Source: CBDIHH01 sp965279095 (GTDB taxonomy: Bacteria > Pseudomonadota > Alphaproteobacteria > Caulobacterales > Caulobacteraceae). From it: a stretch of DNA of 64,000 nucleotides. The stretch lies in assembly GCA_965279095.1 (NCBI GenBank), contig CBDIHH010000006.1, positions 310,001 through 374,000 on the forward strand, written 5' to 3'. A program made the position numbers and the translations under genes. Positions 54,090 to 63,007 of the stretch are shown here, piece after piece; the stretch's first letter is position 1; every line of letters starts with the position of its first letter. The notes beneath the pieces were generated by a model. That model did not search any database and had not been told where the DNA came from. It was given only the letters and a program-made list of their open reading frames with translations.

Positions 54090-55523
54090 TCAGCGCTTAA
54101 TATTGATGAGCTCCTCGAGCATCTGGTCCGCCGTCGTAATGATCTTGGAAGATGCCGAGTAGGCCCGCTGGGTGGTGATCAGGCCCGTAAACTCCGCCGA
54201 CAGGTCCACGGTCGAGGATTCGAGGGTCGAGGGGGCGATGAGTCCCGCCCCGCCGGTGCCGGGCTGCTTGAAGTTGTAGGCGCCGCTCTCGAGCGAGGCG
54301 CGATAGGCGTTGCCGGTGACCGACTTCAGCCCGTCGGGATTGGGGAAGGTGGCGATGGCCAGCTGGGCGATGCGACGGGTGGTTCCGTTGTCGAAGATGG
54401 CGGTGACGAAGCCGCCGTCGTTGATCTCGACATTGGTCAGGTTGCCGAAGGCGGTGCCGTTGGTGCTGACGGCCTTGACCACGGACTGGCTGTCGTACTG
54501 GGACAGCCCGCCGGTCGAGGAGGCGAGGTCGACCTTCACCGACTGGGAGTCGATGCCGAGGGCGGCGGCCCACTTGACCTGGCCGGCCCCCGGCGCGGCT
54601 CCATTGGAGGCGCCGAAGTCGATGTTGGGGTTGGCCGGATCGATCAGCAGCTGGGACGCCGGCGCGTAGGCGGTGTTGAGCTGGCCGTCCTGGGTGAAGG
54701 CGACCTTGCCGGAGCGGATCAGCCCGGGGGTGACGCCGCCGGGCACCACCAGGTCGGTGGCCGGCACCACATGCATCTCGGCATACCACTCGTTGGGGGT
54801 GGCGCTCTTGAGGAAGGAGATCATCACCGACCGGGCGCCGCCCTTGGAGTCGGACAGGGGCACCTGGATCTGGAAGTCAGGCTTGACCCCGGTGGCCGGG
54901 CTGTTGGCGTACATGGCCATGTTGTTGGTGGCGGGATTGTAGGCCCCAGCGCCGGCGGGCATGGCCGTCACCGCCGCGGAAACCGCCTGGCTCGACTGCA
55001 GGTTGGCGTCCACGCCCATGCGGGTGGTGGCCTCGGCCGCGCCGCCGACGCTGCCGACGTTGATCGACTTGAGCCGGCTGATGTCGGAGGGGTCGGTGAG
55101 GATGACCCCGTCGCTGTCCGCCGGCCAGCCCTGCAGATAGAGGCCGCCAGCGTTTTGCAGATAGCCCAGCTTGTCGACGGTGAACGATCCCGCCCGGGTA
55201 AACATCCGCGCGTCGCTCGAGACCAGGTTCTCGGGCTTCTCGGTGGTGACGAAGAAGCCGTTGCCAGAGATGGCCAGGTCGGTGGGCGAGGAGGAGCCCT
55301 GCAGCAGGCCCTGCTGGGTATTGTACTGGTGGGTGTTGGAGCGAACGCCACCGGCGCTGTAGGCGGCCTTCGAGACCGAGGTCACCAGGGTGGAAAAGGT
55401 GTTGGCGCTGCGCTTGTAGCCGACGGTGTTGATGTTGGCGATGTTGTCGGAGATGGCCGCCAGGGCCGAGGAGTTGGAGGTCAGGCCGGAGACGCCGGCG
55501 AGCATGGCGCTGTAGATGCTCAT
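54090..55523 (-). CDS. flgE: Flagellar hook protein FlgE
   Basis: The 477 residues begin MSIYSAMLAGVSGLTSNSSA and AAISDNIANINTVGYKRS, the rod/hook/HAP N-terminal motif, followed by hook-type variable domains (SADTTR-free centre rich in Thr, Ser, Ala) and the C-terminal helix TTQRAYSASSKIITTADQMLEELI. FlgE polymerises to the hook after export through FlhA. The protein is shorter than Caulobacter FlgE as I remember it, the difference being in the surface domain. It is the third gene of the fliK-flgD-flgE unit, 57 bases after flgD. Confidence 0.95.
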   Translation of the reverse strand: MSIYSAMLAGVSGLTSNSSALAAISDNIANINTVGYKRSANTFSTLVTSVSKAAYSAGGVRSNTHQYNTQQGLLQGSSSPTDLAISGNGFFVTTEKPENLVSSDARMFTRAGSFTVDKLGYLQNAGGLYLQGWPADSDGVILTDPSDISRLKSINVGSVGGAAEATTRMGVDANLQSSQAVSAAVTAMPAGAGAYNPATNNMAMYANSPATGVKPDFQIQVPLSDSKGGARSVMISFLKSATPNEWYAEMHVVPATDLVVPGGVTPGLIRSGKVAFTQDGQLNTAYAPASQLLIDPANPNIDFGASNGAAPGAGQVKWAAALGIDSQSVKVDLASSTGGLSQYDSQSVVKAVSTNGTAFGNLTNVEINDGGFVTAIFDNGTTRRIAQLAIATFPNPDGLKSVTGNAYRASLESGAYNFKQPGTGGAGLIAPSTLESSTVDLSAEFTGLITTQRAYSASSKIITTADQMLEELINIKR

Positions 55524-55580
55524 GGGTGTGTGTTCCTTGCTATGGGGTGCGGCGCGAGCCGGGTCCGAAGGGGATGGGGA

Positions 55581-56294
55581 TCAGGCCGCGGTCTGGTCGC
55601 GGACGGCGATGATGTCTGAGATGCCGACCTTGACGCCGCCCAGGATCAGCTGGGTGACCCCGTTGGCCTGCTCCATGGCGGTGGCCTGGCCGGTGACGTA
55701 GCCCTTGTAGGTGAGCAGCTTGTCGTCGCTGGAATGGGCGGTGAGTTTCATGCTGTAGACGCCGTCCGCGAGCTGGGCGCCGTCGGCGGTCTTCCCATCC
55801 CAATTGAAGGCGTGCTGGCCGCTGTCGAGGCTGGGGGCGGCGCCTTTCCAGACCACAGCGCCCTTGGCGTTGCGGATCTCGATGGCGGCGTCCTTGGCGG
55901 CGCTGGGCAGGTCGTAGGTCCAGGTAGCGGCCCCGCCCTTGAGATTGACGTCGGCGCTGGCGGCCGTGACCGTCTTGCCGATCAGGGAGACGGCGTTGAG
56001 GTTGCTGCCGGAGGTGGACTGGGTGACCAGCTTCTGCAGCAGATCGTTGGAGAGCAACTGCTGCTCCACGCCGGTCATCTGGACGATCTGCTGGGTGAAC
56101 TGGTCGGTATCCATCGGCTTCAATGGATCCTGGTTCTTCAACTGGCTGGTCAGCAGGACCATGAAGGTCTGGTAGCTGGTGGCCAGGGCGGCCTTGCCCG
56201 CGGCGGTTTTGGACGCCCCGCTGGCGAGGCTGGTGTCGACGGTGTTGCTGGAAGGCTTCTGGCCGGCCAGGTAGTCGCTGATCGATGCGCCCAT
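55581..56294 (-). CDS. flgD: Flagellar hook capping protein FlgD
   Basis: The start is set at MGASISDYLAG (56294); the frame continues upstream only as shadow of fliK. The 237 residues have the FlgD N-terminal block YQTFMVLLTSQLKNQDPLKP and MDTDQFTQQIVQMTGVEQQL, then a TUDOR/FLgD-Ig region (GKTVTAASADVNLKGGAATW, DGKTADGAQLADGVYSMKL). FlgD caps the growing hook and is later discarded. The start lies 4 bases after the fliK stop. Confidence 0.95.
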   Translation of the reverse strand: MGASISDYLAGQKPSSNTVDTSLASGASKTAAGKAALATSYQTFMVLLTSQLKNQDPLKPMDTDQFTQQIVQMTGVEQQLLSNDLLQKLVTQSTSGSNLNAVSLIGKTVTAASADVNLKGGAATWTYDLPSAAKDAAIEIRNAKGAVVWKGAAPSLDSGQHAFNWDGKTADGAQLADGVYSMKLTAHSSDDKLLTYKGYVTGQATAMEQANGVTQLILGGVKVGISDIIAVRDQTAA

Positions 56295-56298
56295 GGTG

Positions 56299-57801
56299 CT
56301 AAATCCGTATGTCGACGCCGGACGCGCCGCGCCGCTGCAATCGGGCAGCGGCGGCGGCGACGGCGGCCTGGAGGTCTTCGGCCTTGTCGGCCGCGACGGC
56401 GAAGGCCCGGCCCGCGAAGGCCTCGGCCAGGGTCTGTTGCTGTTCGGCCGAGCGCTGCTGGCCGCCGGACAGGTCGAAGCTGAGCCCGGCGTCGGACAGG
56501 TCGAAGCCGGCCTGCTGCAGGGCGGCGCGCAGCTCATCAGCCCGGCCGCGCAGGTCGGCGGCGGCCTGGGGATTGTCGAAGCTGAGGGCGGCGCTGATGG
56601 CGCCGGCGGCGTTGATCTCGACCTTGACGTCGACCCTGCCCATGCCGCCGGGGTGAAGCTCGATGTCGAAGCGGGTGATCTTGGCGTCGAGCTTACGCAG
56701 AATCTGGGCCGCCAGGTGCGGCACGGTCACCGCATCGGCGCGGGCAGCCTGCCCGGCGACGTGCGGCGCCGCCGGCTGCAGGGTCGCCGAGGCGGGAGCG
56801 CCCGTCTCCGGGTCCGGGGCCGCCTCGACGGCCTTGGCGAGAGGATCGGCGCCCGCTTCAGCGGGGGACTCCGTCTCGGCCGCCAGGGCGAAGGCACTGG
56901 CGCCGTCAAAGAGCTTGCCGACGCCGGAGGGGCTCGCGCGGCCATCGCCCTGGGCCTTGGCATCGACCCCAAGGCCCGAGGTCCGCGCCCGGCCATCGGC
57001 GCGGGAGGCGCGGGCTTCGGCGCCGGAAGCCGCGCGATCGGCGCGTGGCGCGGCCGGGAGGTCGGAGGGCGGCGGATCGCCGGCCTCAGTCGCCGCGTCC
57101 TGGGTGGGGGGCGCCGCCTCCTGGGCGGCGGCGGCTGCCATGGCGGGGGACGCCGGCGGCGTGGGCTGGACCGTCGGCGCCGGGGCCGGGGCGGCCGCGG
57201 CGCCGGTCGCCGTGGGAGCGGGGAGAGGCTGCGCCTGGGCCAGCGCGGCCGGCGGCGGCTCGATGATCGCCGCCGCGGGCTTGGCCGACAGGGGATCGGC
57301 GGCACCCGTCGCCCGGGTCGGGGCTGGGGCCGGGGCGCGGATGGCCTCGCCGGCCTGGGCCTGGGCCTGGGCTTGAGTCTGAGCCTGGGCCTGGGCCTGG
57401 GCCTGAGCTGACACGGGCGCCGTCGGCAGGGGGGGCAAGGCGGGCGACGGGTCGGAGGAGGGCGGCGGCGCGGCGGCGGCCGCCGTGTCGGGGGACGCGG
57501 GGGACAGGTCGAAGGCGCCGGGCGCCGTGGCCGCCAGTCGCTGGGTCAGGGAAGCGGCGGGGGCGGTCGCGGCTACCGGGGCAGGCTGGGCCTGAACCAC
57601 CGGGACCGGCGTCGCCAGGGACGCGGCCAGGGCCTGGGCGAAGGACAGGCCGCCATCGCCGCCGGCGCCCTCGGCCCCGTCGGCGGGGAGCAGGCCGGTA
57701 TCGTCCGCGGCCGCATCGGCGCCGAGGAGGCCGCCCTGGCCCGCGCCGCCGGCGGAGCCCGGGGCGGGAGAGGTCGGCGAGAGGAGGGAGGCGATCTGCA
57801 T
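56299..57801 (-). CDS. fliK: Flagellar hook-length control protein FliK
   Basis: The start is set at MQIASLLSPTSPAP (57801), the first Met in a protein-like context. The 500 residues are mostly Ala/Pro-rich and disordered, including a QAQAQAQAQTQAQAQAQAG stretch, as usual for the ruler part of FliK. The C-terminal Flg_hook domain (about 385-480) contains RFDIELHPGGMGRVDVKVEI, ALSFDNPQAAADLRGRADEL and LQQAGFDLSDAGLSFDLSGG. It measures hook length and switches export specificity with FlhB. It is the first gene after a sigma-54-type promoter at 57856-57870. Confidence 0.9.
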   Translation of the reverse strand: MQIASLLSPTSPAPGSAGGAGQGGLLGADAAADDTGLLPADGAEGAGGDGGLSFAQALAASLATPVPVVQAQPAPVAATAPAASLTQRLAATAPGAFDLSPASPDTAAAAAPPPSSDPSPALPPLPTAPVSAQAQAQAQAQTQAQAQAQAGEAIRAPAPAPTRATGAADPLSAKPAAAIIEPPPAALAQAQPLPAPTATGAAAAPAPAPTVQPTPPASPAMAAAAAQEAAPPTQDAATEAGDPPPSDLPAAPRADRAASGAEARASRADGRARTSGLGVDAKAQGDGRASPSGVGKLFDGASAFALAAETESPAEAGADPLAKAVEAAPDPETGAPASATLQPAAPHVAGQAARADAVTVPHLAAQILRKLDAKITRFDIELHPGGMGRVDVKVEINAAGAISAALSFDNPQAAADLRGRADELRAALQQAGFDLSDAGLSFDLSGGQQRSAEQQQTLAEAFAGRAFAVAADKAEDLQAAVAAAAARLQRRGASGVDIRI

Positions 57802-57855
57802 GCGACGGGAAACCTGGGGAGCCGCCTGATGCGCCTCCGTTCGACCAGGGTCCAA

Positions 57856-57870
57856 GCAACCTGCGGGCCA
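57856..57870 (-). promoter_or_regulatory. Sigma-54-type promoter for fliK-flgD-flgE
   Basis: On the minus strand TGGCCCGCAGGTTGC matches the consensus TGGCAC-N5-TTGC with one mismatch. Predicted transcription would start near 57845, about 44 bases before the fliK ATG. Hook genes are sigma-54 and FlbD dependent in Caulobacter, which supports the call. Confidence 0.75.
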
Positions 57871-58015
57871 ACCGTTAAGTTACGGAAATGTAGGCATAAT
57901 TCCGAAAAGGGCAGCCGGCCGCCCGCGCCGCGCGGCGCTTTTTGCCGATCCGCTTTTGTCCGATCGGTCCTAGCCGACCCTGTCGCCGGGGCCCCCCGTC
58001 CCTGGGATGGGCGAC

Positions 58016-58030
58016 TGGCGCGAGTCTTGC
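58016..58030 (+). promoter_or_regulatory. Sigma-54-type promoter for flgK-flgL
   Basis: TGGCGCGAGTCTTGC matches TGGCAC-N5-TTGC with one mismatch. It points toward flgK, whose GTG start lies 150 bases downstream. A leader of about 138 bases would result. Confidence 0.65.
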
Positions 58031-58179
58031 GCGTCCTTCGCCCAAGGCCAGACGCGCCCAAGAAGCAAGGTCATGCAAATCAACCACTTAGCAGAGCCGA
58101 TCCGAGCCATATGGCCGCCAGCTAGGCAAATATCGCCGAGTGCGGCGGCCTGGCTTGCCGGGCGGAGGGCGTAGGCGCC

Positions 58180-60288
58180 GTGTCGATCACCAGCATCCTG
58201 CTTGCCGGCAACTCCGGCATCACGACCGCCCAGACTCAGATTCGGGTGGCGTCGGATAACATCGCCAACATCAACACCCCGGGGTATGCGCGCAAGTTCG
58301 CCAACCAGGAGTCGGTGGTGGTGGGCGGCGTGGGCATCGGCGCGCGGATCGCCAGCATCACCCGGGCCGCCGACCAGTTCCTGCAGAAGGCCACCCTGTC
58401 GGCCGAGGCCCGGTCCGGCCAGGCGGGGGTGATGGCCGATTTCCTCGACCAGGCGCAGAGCCTGTTCGGCGACCCCAGCGAGTCCAGCTCGTTCTTCGCG
58501 TCGCTCGACAAGATCTATTCCGCCTTCTCCACCGCCTCGGAGAGCCCTTCGTCGAGCCTGGGGCGCAACGCGGCCATCGTCGCCATCAACGACTTCCTCG
58601 ACGACGCCAAGCGCATCTCGCAGAACATCAAGAGCCTGCAGACCGAGACCGACAAGCAGGTGACCTCGGATGTCACCCGGGTGAACGAGATCCTCGACCA
58701 GATCGCCCAGACCAACGTGGACATCTCGCGCTCCAGCGTCTCGGGCGGCGACGCCTCAGGGTCGGAGAATACGCTGTCGCGGCTGCTGGACGAGCTGTCG
58801 ACCTATATGGCGGTGCAGGTGGGGCCTCGGGCGGTGGGGGGCGTGACCGTGCGCTCGGCCGACGGGGTGATGCTGGCGGGGGACGGCGGCGCCGCCGTGC
58901 TCAGCTTCGACAAGTCGCAGGGCATCGGCGTGATCACCGCCACGCCGCCGCACGGGGCTCCGCAGACGGTGATGGCCGGCGGCGGCCGGATCGACGGCCT
59001 GCTGCAGATGGGCAAGACCGAGCTGCCGCGGATGGGCGAGCAGCTGTCGGAATTCGTCACCCAGGCGGTGGACGAGTTGAACCGGGTGCATAACGCCAAT
59101 TCCTCGATCCCCGCCCCGTCGTCGATGACCGGCCGCGACACCGGCCTGGACCTGCCCACCGCCGTCAGCGGCTTCACCGGCTCCACGCGGGTGGCCATCG
59201 TCAACGCCGCCGGCGTCGTCCAGAAGCGCGTCGACATCGACTTCACCAACTCGACGATGAGCATCGACGGGGGCGCGGCCACGGCGCTCGGGCCCGCCGC
59301 GACCTTCGCCGCCAACTTCCAGTCCAACCTCAACAGCGCCCTGGGCGCCTCTGGGACCGCCAGCTTCGCCAATGGCGCCCTCAGCATCTCGGCCACGAGC
59401 GGCGGCGTGGTGATCGCCGACGATCCGGCCAATCCGTCCGGCAAGATCGGCCGCGGGTTCAGTCACTTCTTCGGGCTCAATGATGTGGTCTCGGCGACGT
59501 CCAAGACCCAGTACAGCACCGGCCTGAAGGCCACCGACGCCCACGGGTTCACGCCCGGCGAAATCATCAAGCTGCAGCTCACCGATTCCTCGGGCAACCT
59601 GCTGCGCGGCATCGATGTAACGGTCCCGGCGGCCGGCAACATGACCAGCCTGCTCAACAGCCTGAACAGCGGGGTGAGCCTGTTCGGGGCGTTCAGCCTC
59701 GACGCGACCGGCCGCATGACCTTCGCCGCGGCCGGCAACCAGGACGTCCAGGTGAGCGTGGCCGCCGACAACACCCACCGGGGGGCGGGCGGGCCCTCCA
59801 TCAGCAGCCTGTTCGGCATCGGCTCGGAGGCCAAGTCCGCCCGCACCGAGACCTTCGCCATCCGCACCGACATCAGCCTCAACTACAGCCGGCTGGCGTT
59901 CGCCCAGTTCGACCGCAGCGCCGCGGCGGGCGCCCCGGCCCTGGCGACCGGGGACGGGCGCGGGGCGCTGGAGCTGGCCAAGGCGGGCGCGAGCACCTCG
60001 ACCTTCGGCGCCGCCGGCAACATGCGGGCGGTGCAGATGTCGGTGCTCAGCTACGCCTCCGAGCTGTCCGGTCAGATCGGCTCCAAGGCCGCGGCCGCCA
60101 AGGACCGCCAGGTGAGCGCCGATGCGGTCTCGGCGGAGGCCGCCAGCCGCCGCGCGGCGGTGGAGGGGGTCAACCTCGACGAGGAGCTCGTTAACCTGAC
60201 AACCTACCAGCAGGCCTATAATGCCTCGGCCCGCCTGATCACGGCGGCCAAGGACATGTACGACACCCTGCTGACCATGGTCGGCTAG
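58180..60288 (+). CDS. flgK: Flagellar hook-associated protein FlgK (HAP1)
   Basis: The start is GTG 58180. The 702 residues show the N-terminal motif SGITTAQTQIRVASDNIANI followed by NTPGYARK, a large variable centre (about 100-600) and the C-terminal helix NLTTYQQAYNASARLITAAK and MYDTLLTMVG. FlgK joins hook and filament after FliK switches specificity. It is followed by flgL 11 bases after its stop, forming one unit. The central part (VNAAGVVQKRVDIDF, GLNDVVSATSKT) is unique to this group. Confidence 0.95.
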   Translation: MSITSILLAGNSGITTAQTQIRVASDNIANINTPGYARKFANQESVVVGGVGIGARIASITRAADQFLQKATLSAEARSGQAGVMADFLDQAQSLFGDPSESSSFFASLDKIYSAFSTASESPSSSLGRNAAIVAINDFLDDAKRISQNIKSLQTETDKQVTSDVTRVNEILDQIAQTNVDISRSSVSGGDASGSENTLSRLLDELSTYMAVQVGPRAVGGVTVRSADGVMLAGDGGAAVLSFDKSQGIGVITATPPHGAPQTVMAGGGRIDGLLQMGKTELPRMGEQLSEFVTQAVDELNRVHNANSSIPAPSSMTGRDTGLDLPTAVSGFTGSTRVAIVNAAGVVQKRVDIDFTNSTMSIDGGAATALGPAATFAANFQSNLNSALGASGTASFANGALSISATSGGVVIADDPANPSGKIGRGFSHFFGLNDVVSATSKTQYSTGLKATDAHGFTPGEIIKLQLTDSSGNLLRGIDVTVPAAGNMTSLLNSLNSGVSLFGAFSLDATGRMTFAAAGNQDVQVSVAADNTHRGAGGPSISSLFGIGSEAKSARTETFAIRTDISLNYSRLAFAQFDRSAAAGAPALATGDGRGALELAKAGASTSTFGAAGNMRAVQMSVLSYASELSGQIGSKAAAAKDRQVSADAVSAEAASRRAAVEGVNLDEELVNLTTYQQAYNASARLITAAKDMYDTLLTMVG

Positions 60289-60299
60289 GAGACACAGTC

Positions 60300-61232
60300 A
60301 TGGGCGTCAGCCGTATCGCCACCGCCGACCAGTACAAGTCGGTCCTCGCCGACCTGATGCGGGCCCAGAACCGCCAGGTCGAGGCGCAGAGCCAGGTCGC
60401 CACCGGCAAGCGCGGCAGCGACCTGCTGGGCTATGCCGACCGCGCCCGGTCGCTGGTCGCCGCCCAGTCGGTGAAGGCCCGCGTCGACGGCATGGTCGAG
60501 CAGCTCAACGGCCTGGACGTGAAGATGCAGGCGCAGCAATTGTCGCTCGAGAGCCTGTCCGACAGCGCCCAGGGCCTGAAGGAGGCGATCTCCGGCGCCC
60601 TGGCCAGCGGCCGGGCCGACGGGCTGATGAACCAGGTGCAGAACTATTTCAGCCAGACCCTGGAGGCGCTGAACAGCCGCTACGGCGACGGCTATCTGTT
60701 CTCGGGCGGCCAGGTCGATACGGCCCCGGTGAACGTGACCAGCCTCGCCCAGCTGGCGGCGGCCAGCCCAGTGGACAACATCTTCGACAACGGCACCCTG
60801 GTGCCGGTGAGCCGGATGGACGATTCCAGCTCCCTGCAGACCGGCTTCCTGGCCGACGCCATCGGCAAGCCGATGATGGAGGCGCTGCAGCGGATCCAGC
60901 AGTTCAACCAGGGCGCCTCGGGCCCCTTCAGCGGGGCCCTGACCGACGCCCAGCGGATCTATCTGGAAGGAGAGATGGGCGCGCTGGACGGGGTGGCCCA
61001 GGGCGCCGTTTCGGTCTCGGCCCAGGGGGGCAGCGTGCAGAAGCGGGTGGAGCACAGCCTGCTGAGCCAGACCCAGCGGCAGACGGCCATGGAGAACATC
61101 CTGGGCGACATCACCGATGTCGATATCGGCGCCGCGGCCTCGGCCCTGTCCCAGGCGCAGGTGGCCGTCCAGGCGTCGGCGCAGGTGTTCCTGAGCCTGA
61201 AGGACATGTCGCTGCTGAACTTCCTCAAATAG
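60300..61232 (+). CDS. flgL: Flagellar hook-associated protein FlgL (HAP3)
   Basis: This 310-residue flagellin-like protein starts MGVSRIATADQYKSVLADLM and has the N-terminal helices QNRQVEAQSQVATGKRGSDL and the C-terminal helix ALSQAQVAVQASAQVFLSLK ending DMSLLNFLK. It forms the second junction layer between hook and filament. Weak similarity to flagellins is normal; position after flgK makes the call firm. The 30-base stretch after the stop contains a hairpin (GGCCGGCTCGCAAAGCCGCC) that may end transcription. Confidence 0.92.
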   Translation: MGVSRIATADQYKSVLADLMRAQNRQVEAQSQVATGKRGSDLLGYADRARSLVAAQSVKARVDGMVEQLNGLDVKMQAQQLSLESLSDSAQGLKEAISGALASGRADGLMNQVQNYFSQTLEALNSRYGDGYLFSGGQVDTAPVNVTSLAQLAAASPVDNIFDNGTLVPVSRMDDSSSLQTGFLADAIGKPMMEALQRIQQFNQGASGPFSGALTDAQRIYLEGEMGALDGVAQGAVSVSAQGGSVQKRVEHSLLSQTQRQTAMENILGDITDVDIGAAASALSQAQVAVQASAQVFLSLKDMSLLNFLK

Positions 61233-61290
61233 GCCGGCTCGCAAAGCCGCCCCCGAGCCCCTACACTAGGGGTCAGCCGAGGACGTCGAG

Positions 61291-62442
61291 ATGCCGCTGG
61301 ATATCGCGGACGCCGGGGCGGCCGAGACCCTGGCCGCCGCCGCCGTCAACCTGCCCAAGGGAAGCCGCGTGGTCGCCGCCATGTCCGGCGGCGTCGATTC
61401 GACCGTGACCGCCGCCCTGCTGAAGCGGGCGGGGTATGATGTGGTGGGCGTCACCCTGCAGCTCTACGACCACGGCGTGGCCCTGGCCAAGAAGGGCGCC
61501 TGCTGCGCCGGCCAGGACATAATGGACGCCCGCATGGCCGCCGAGGCCATCGGCGTGCCGCACTATGTGCTCGACTACGAGAGCCGTTTCAAAGAGGCGG
61601 TCATGGAGGACTTCGCCGACGCCTATCTGCGCGGCGAGACCCCGGTGCCGTGCATCCGCTGCAACCAGACGGTGAAGTTCCGCGATCTGCTGGACATCGC
61701 CCGCGACCTGGGGGCGGCGGCCATGGCCACGGGCCACTATGTCCAGCGACTGATCGGCCCGGCGGGACCCGAGCTGCACCGGGCGGTGGATCCGGCCCGG
61801 GACCAGAGCTATTTCCTGTTCGCGACCACCCGCGACCAGCTCGACTTCCTGCGCTTCCCCCTGGGCGGTCTGCACAAGCCGGACGTGCGGCGGGTGGCGG
61901 CGGAGCTCGGCCTGACCATCGCCGACAAGCCCGACAGCCAGGACATCTGCTTCGTGCCGGAGGGCCGATACACCACGGTCATCGACCGGCTGCGGCCGCA
62001 GGGGGCCATCGCGGGCGACATCGTCCACCTGGACGGCCGGGTGCTGGGCCGCCACGAGGGCGTGACCCGCTATACGGTGGGCCAGCGCCGGGGGCTGAAC
62101 ATCGGCGGCGGCGACCCCCTGTTCGTGGTGCGCCTGGACGCCGATGCGCGGCAGGTGATTGTCGGGCCGCGCGAGGCCCTGCTGGCCGGATCCCTCACCC
62201 TGAAAGAGGTCAACTGGCTGGGGGATGAGCCCAGCCTGGAGGCCGCCGAGGGACGCGCGGTGCTGGCGCGCGTGCGCTCGACCCGCGACCCGTCGCCCGC
62301 CCGCATTGTCGCCGGCGACGTGCGCTTCGACGCCCCCGAGGAGGGCGTGGCGCCGGGACAGGCCTGCGTGCTCTACGACCCGGACGCCCCGACGCGGGTG
62401 CTGGGCGGCGGGTTCATCGCACGGACCGCGGCGATCTCTTGA
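61291..62442 (+). CDS. mnmA: tRNA-specific 2-thiouridylase MnmA
   Basis: This 383-residue enzyme thiolates U34 of tRNA-Lys, -Glu and -Gln. The P-loop is AAMSGGVDSTVTAALLKRAG, the two catalytic Cys residues are in PVPCIRCNQTVKF and SQDICFVPEG, and the tRNA-binding blocks KKGACCAGQDIMDAR and TRYTVGQRRGLNI are present. The N-terminus starts MPLDIADAGAAETLAAAAV, about 25 residues longer than in E. coli, typical of alphaproteobacteria. It stands alone between flgL and the coiled-coil gene. Confidence 0.95.
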   Translation: MPLDIADAGAAETLAAAAVNLPKGSRVVAAMSGGVDSTVTAALLKRAGYDVVGVTLQLYDHGVALAKKGACCAGQDIMDARMAAEAIGVPHYVLDYESRFKEAVMEDFADAYLRGETPVPCIRCNQTVKFRDLLDIARDLGAAAMATGHYVQRLIGPAGPELHRAVDPARDQSYFLFATTRDQLDFLRFPLGGLHKPDVRRVAAELGLTIADKPDSQDICFVPEGRYTTVIDRLRPQGAIAGDIVHLDGRVLGRHEGVTRYTVGQRRGLNIGGGDPLFVVRLDADARQVIVGPREALLAGSLTLKEVNWLGDEPSLEAAEGRAVLARVRSTRDPSPARIVAGDVRFDAPEEGVAPGQACVLYDPDAPTRVLGGGFIARTAAIS

Positions 62443-62460
62443 ACCGGCCCGCCTGATCGG

Positions 62461-62940
62461 TCAGGCGGACGCGGCCACGTCGGACAGGACGCGGGCCGAC
62501 GCCAGGCGGGCGTCGATGGCCGCGGCGCGCAGCCGGAAGGCGAGTGCCTGCTCGCGCAGCCGGGCGGCGGCGGTCTCGGCGGCCTGGGCCTGGGCGTTTG
62601 CTTCGGCGGCGAGGTCGCGATCGCCCCGCGACTGGCGGTAAGCGGCCTTGCCGAAGCCCTCGGCGGCGGCCTCGTCGAGGCGGGCGCATCGGCGGTCCAG
62701 ATCGTCGGCCTCGGCCTGCAGCCGCGCCCGCAAGCGGAGCGGTTCGCGGCGCTCGCGCAGGGCCTCGCGATAGGCGAGGAGGTCGTCGAGGGCGTCGGAG
62801 GCGTCGTCGTGGGCCGCCTGGCGGACCGCATCATCGAGCGCGCCCTCGCCGATCAGGCGGGCGAGGCGCCGGGCGCGGCAGGCCCCGAGGGGCCGGAAGA
62901 CCTGGGCGAAGGTGGAGGCGATCTGGAAAGGCGAGGGCAT
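62461..62940 (-). CDS. Hypothetical coiled-coil protein under repressor operators
   Basis: This 159-residue protein is dominated by alanine- and arginine-rich helices with heptads (AYREALRERREPLRLRARLQ, EANAQAQAAETAAARLREQA). The N-terminus MPSPFQIASTFAQVFRPLG is the only non-helical part. I do not recognise a family. Its promoter region holds two copies of the TAGTGC-N5-GCA motif, one of them (62966-62979) inside a promoter-like spacer (TTGACG, 17 bases, CACTAT). The same motif occurs twice before the repressor gene, so both are likely controlled by it. Confidence 0.65.
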   Translation of the reverse strand: MPSPFQIASTFAQVFRPLGACRARRLARLIGEGALDDAVRQAAHDDASDALDDLLAYREALRERREPLRLRARLQAEADDLDRRCARLDEAAAEGFGKAAYRQSRGDRDLAAEANAQAQAAETAAARLREQALAFRLRAAAIDARLASARVLSDVAASA

Positions 62941-62963
62941 GGGCGTCCGTCAATGACGAACAA

Positions 62964-63007
62964 ATAGTGCCTTATGCATTCTATCCCGTCAACTGCAAAT
63001 CGCACTA
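62964..63007. promoter_or_regulatory. Two operator copies before the coiled-coil gene
   Basis: ATAGTGCCTTATGCAT at 62964-62979 and, on the minus strand, TAGTGCGATTTGCA at 62994-63007 share the palindromic core TGC-N5-GCA. They match the pair at 63740-63777. The first lies between a -35-like TTGACG and a -10-like CACTAT read on the minus strand, a repressing position. Confidence 0.6.

Larger units (their letters stand above)
57802..58179. promoter_or_regulatory. Divergent fliK / flgK intergenic region
   Basis: These 378 bases contain no gene. They hold two oppositely oriented sigma-54-type promoters (57856-57870 minus and 58016-58030 plus) and an AT-richer stretch around 57870-57905 (AAGTTACGGAAATGTAGG) where an activator such as FlbD or IHF could bind. 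The flgK leader of about 140 bases is long. Confidence 0.6.

Noticed and set aside
58146..58165. GGCGGCCTGGCTTGC as a second sigma-54 promoter for flgK
   Set aside because: Spacing between the GG and GC elements is off by one base; the site at 58016-58030 fits better.
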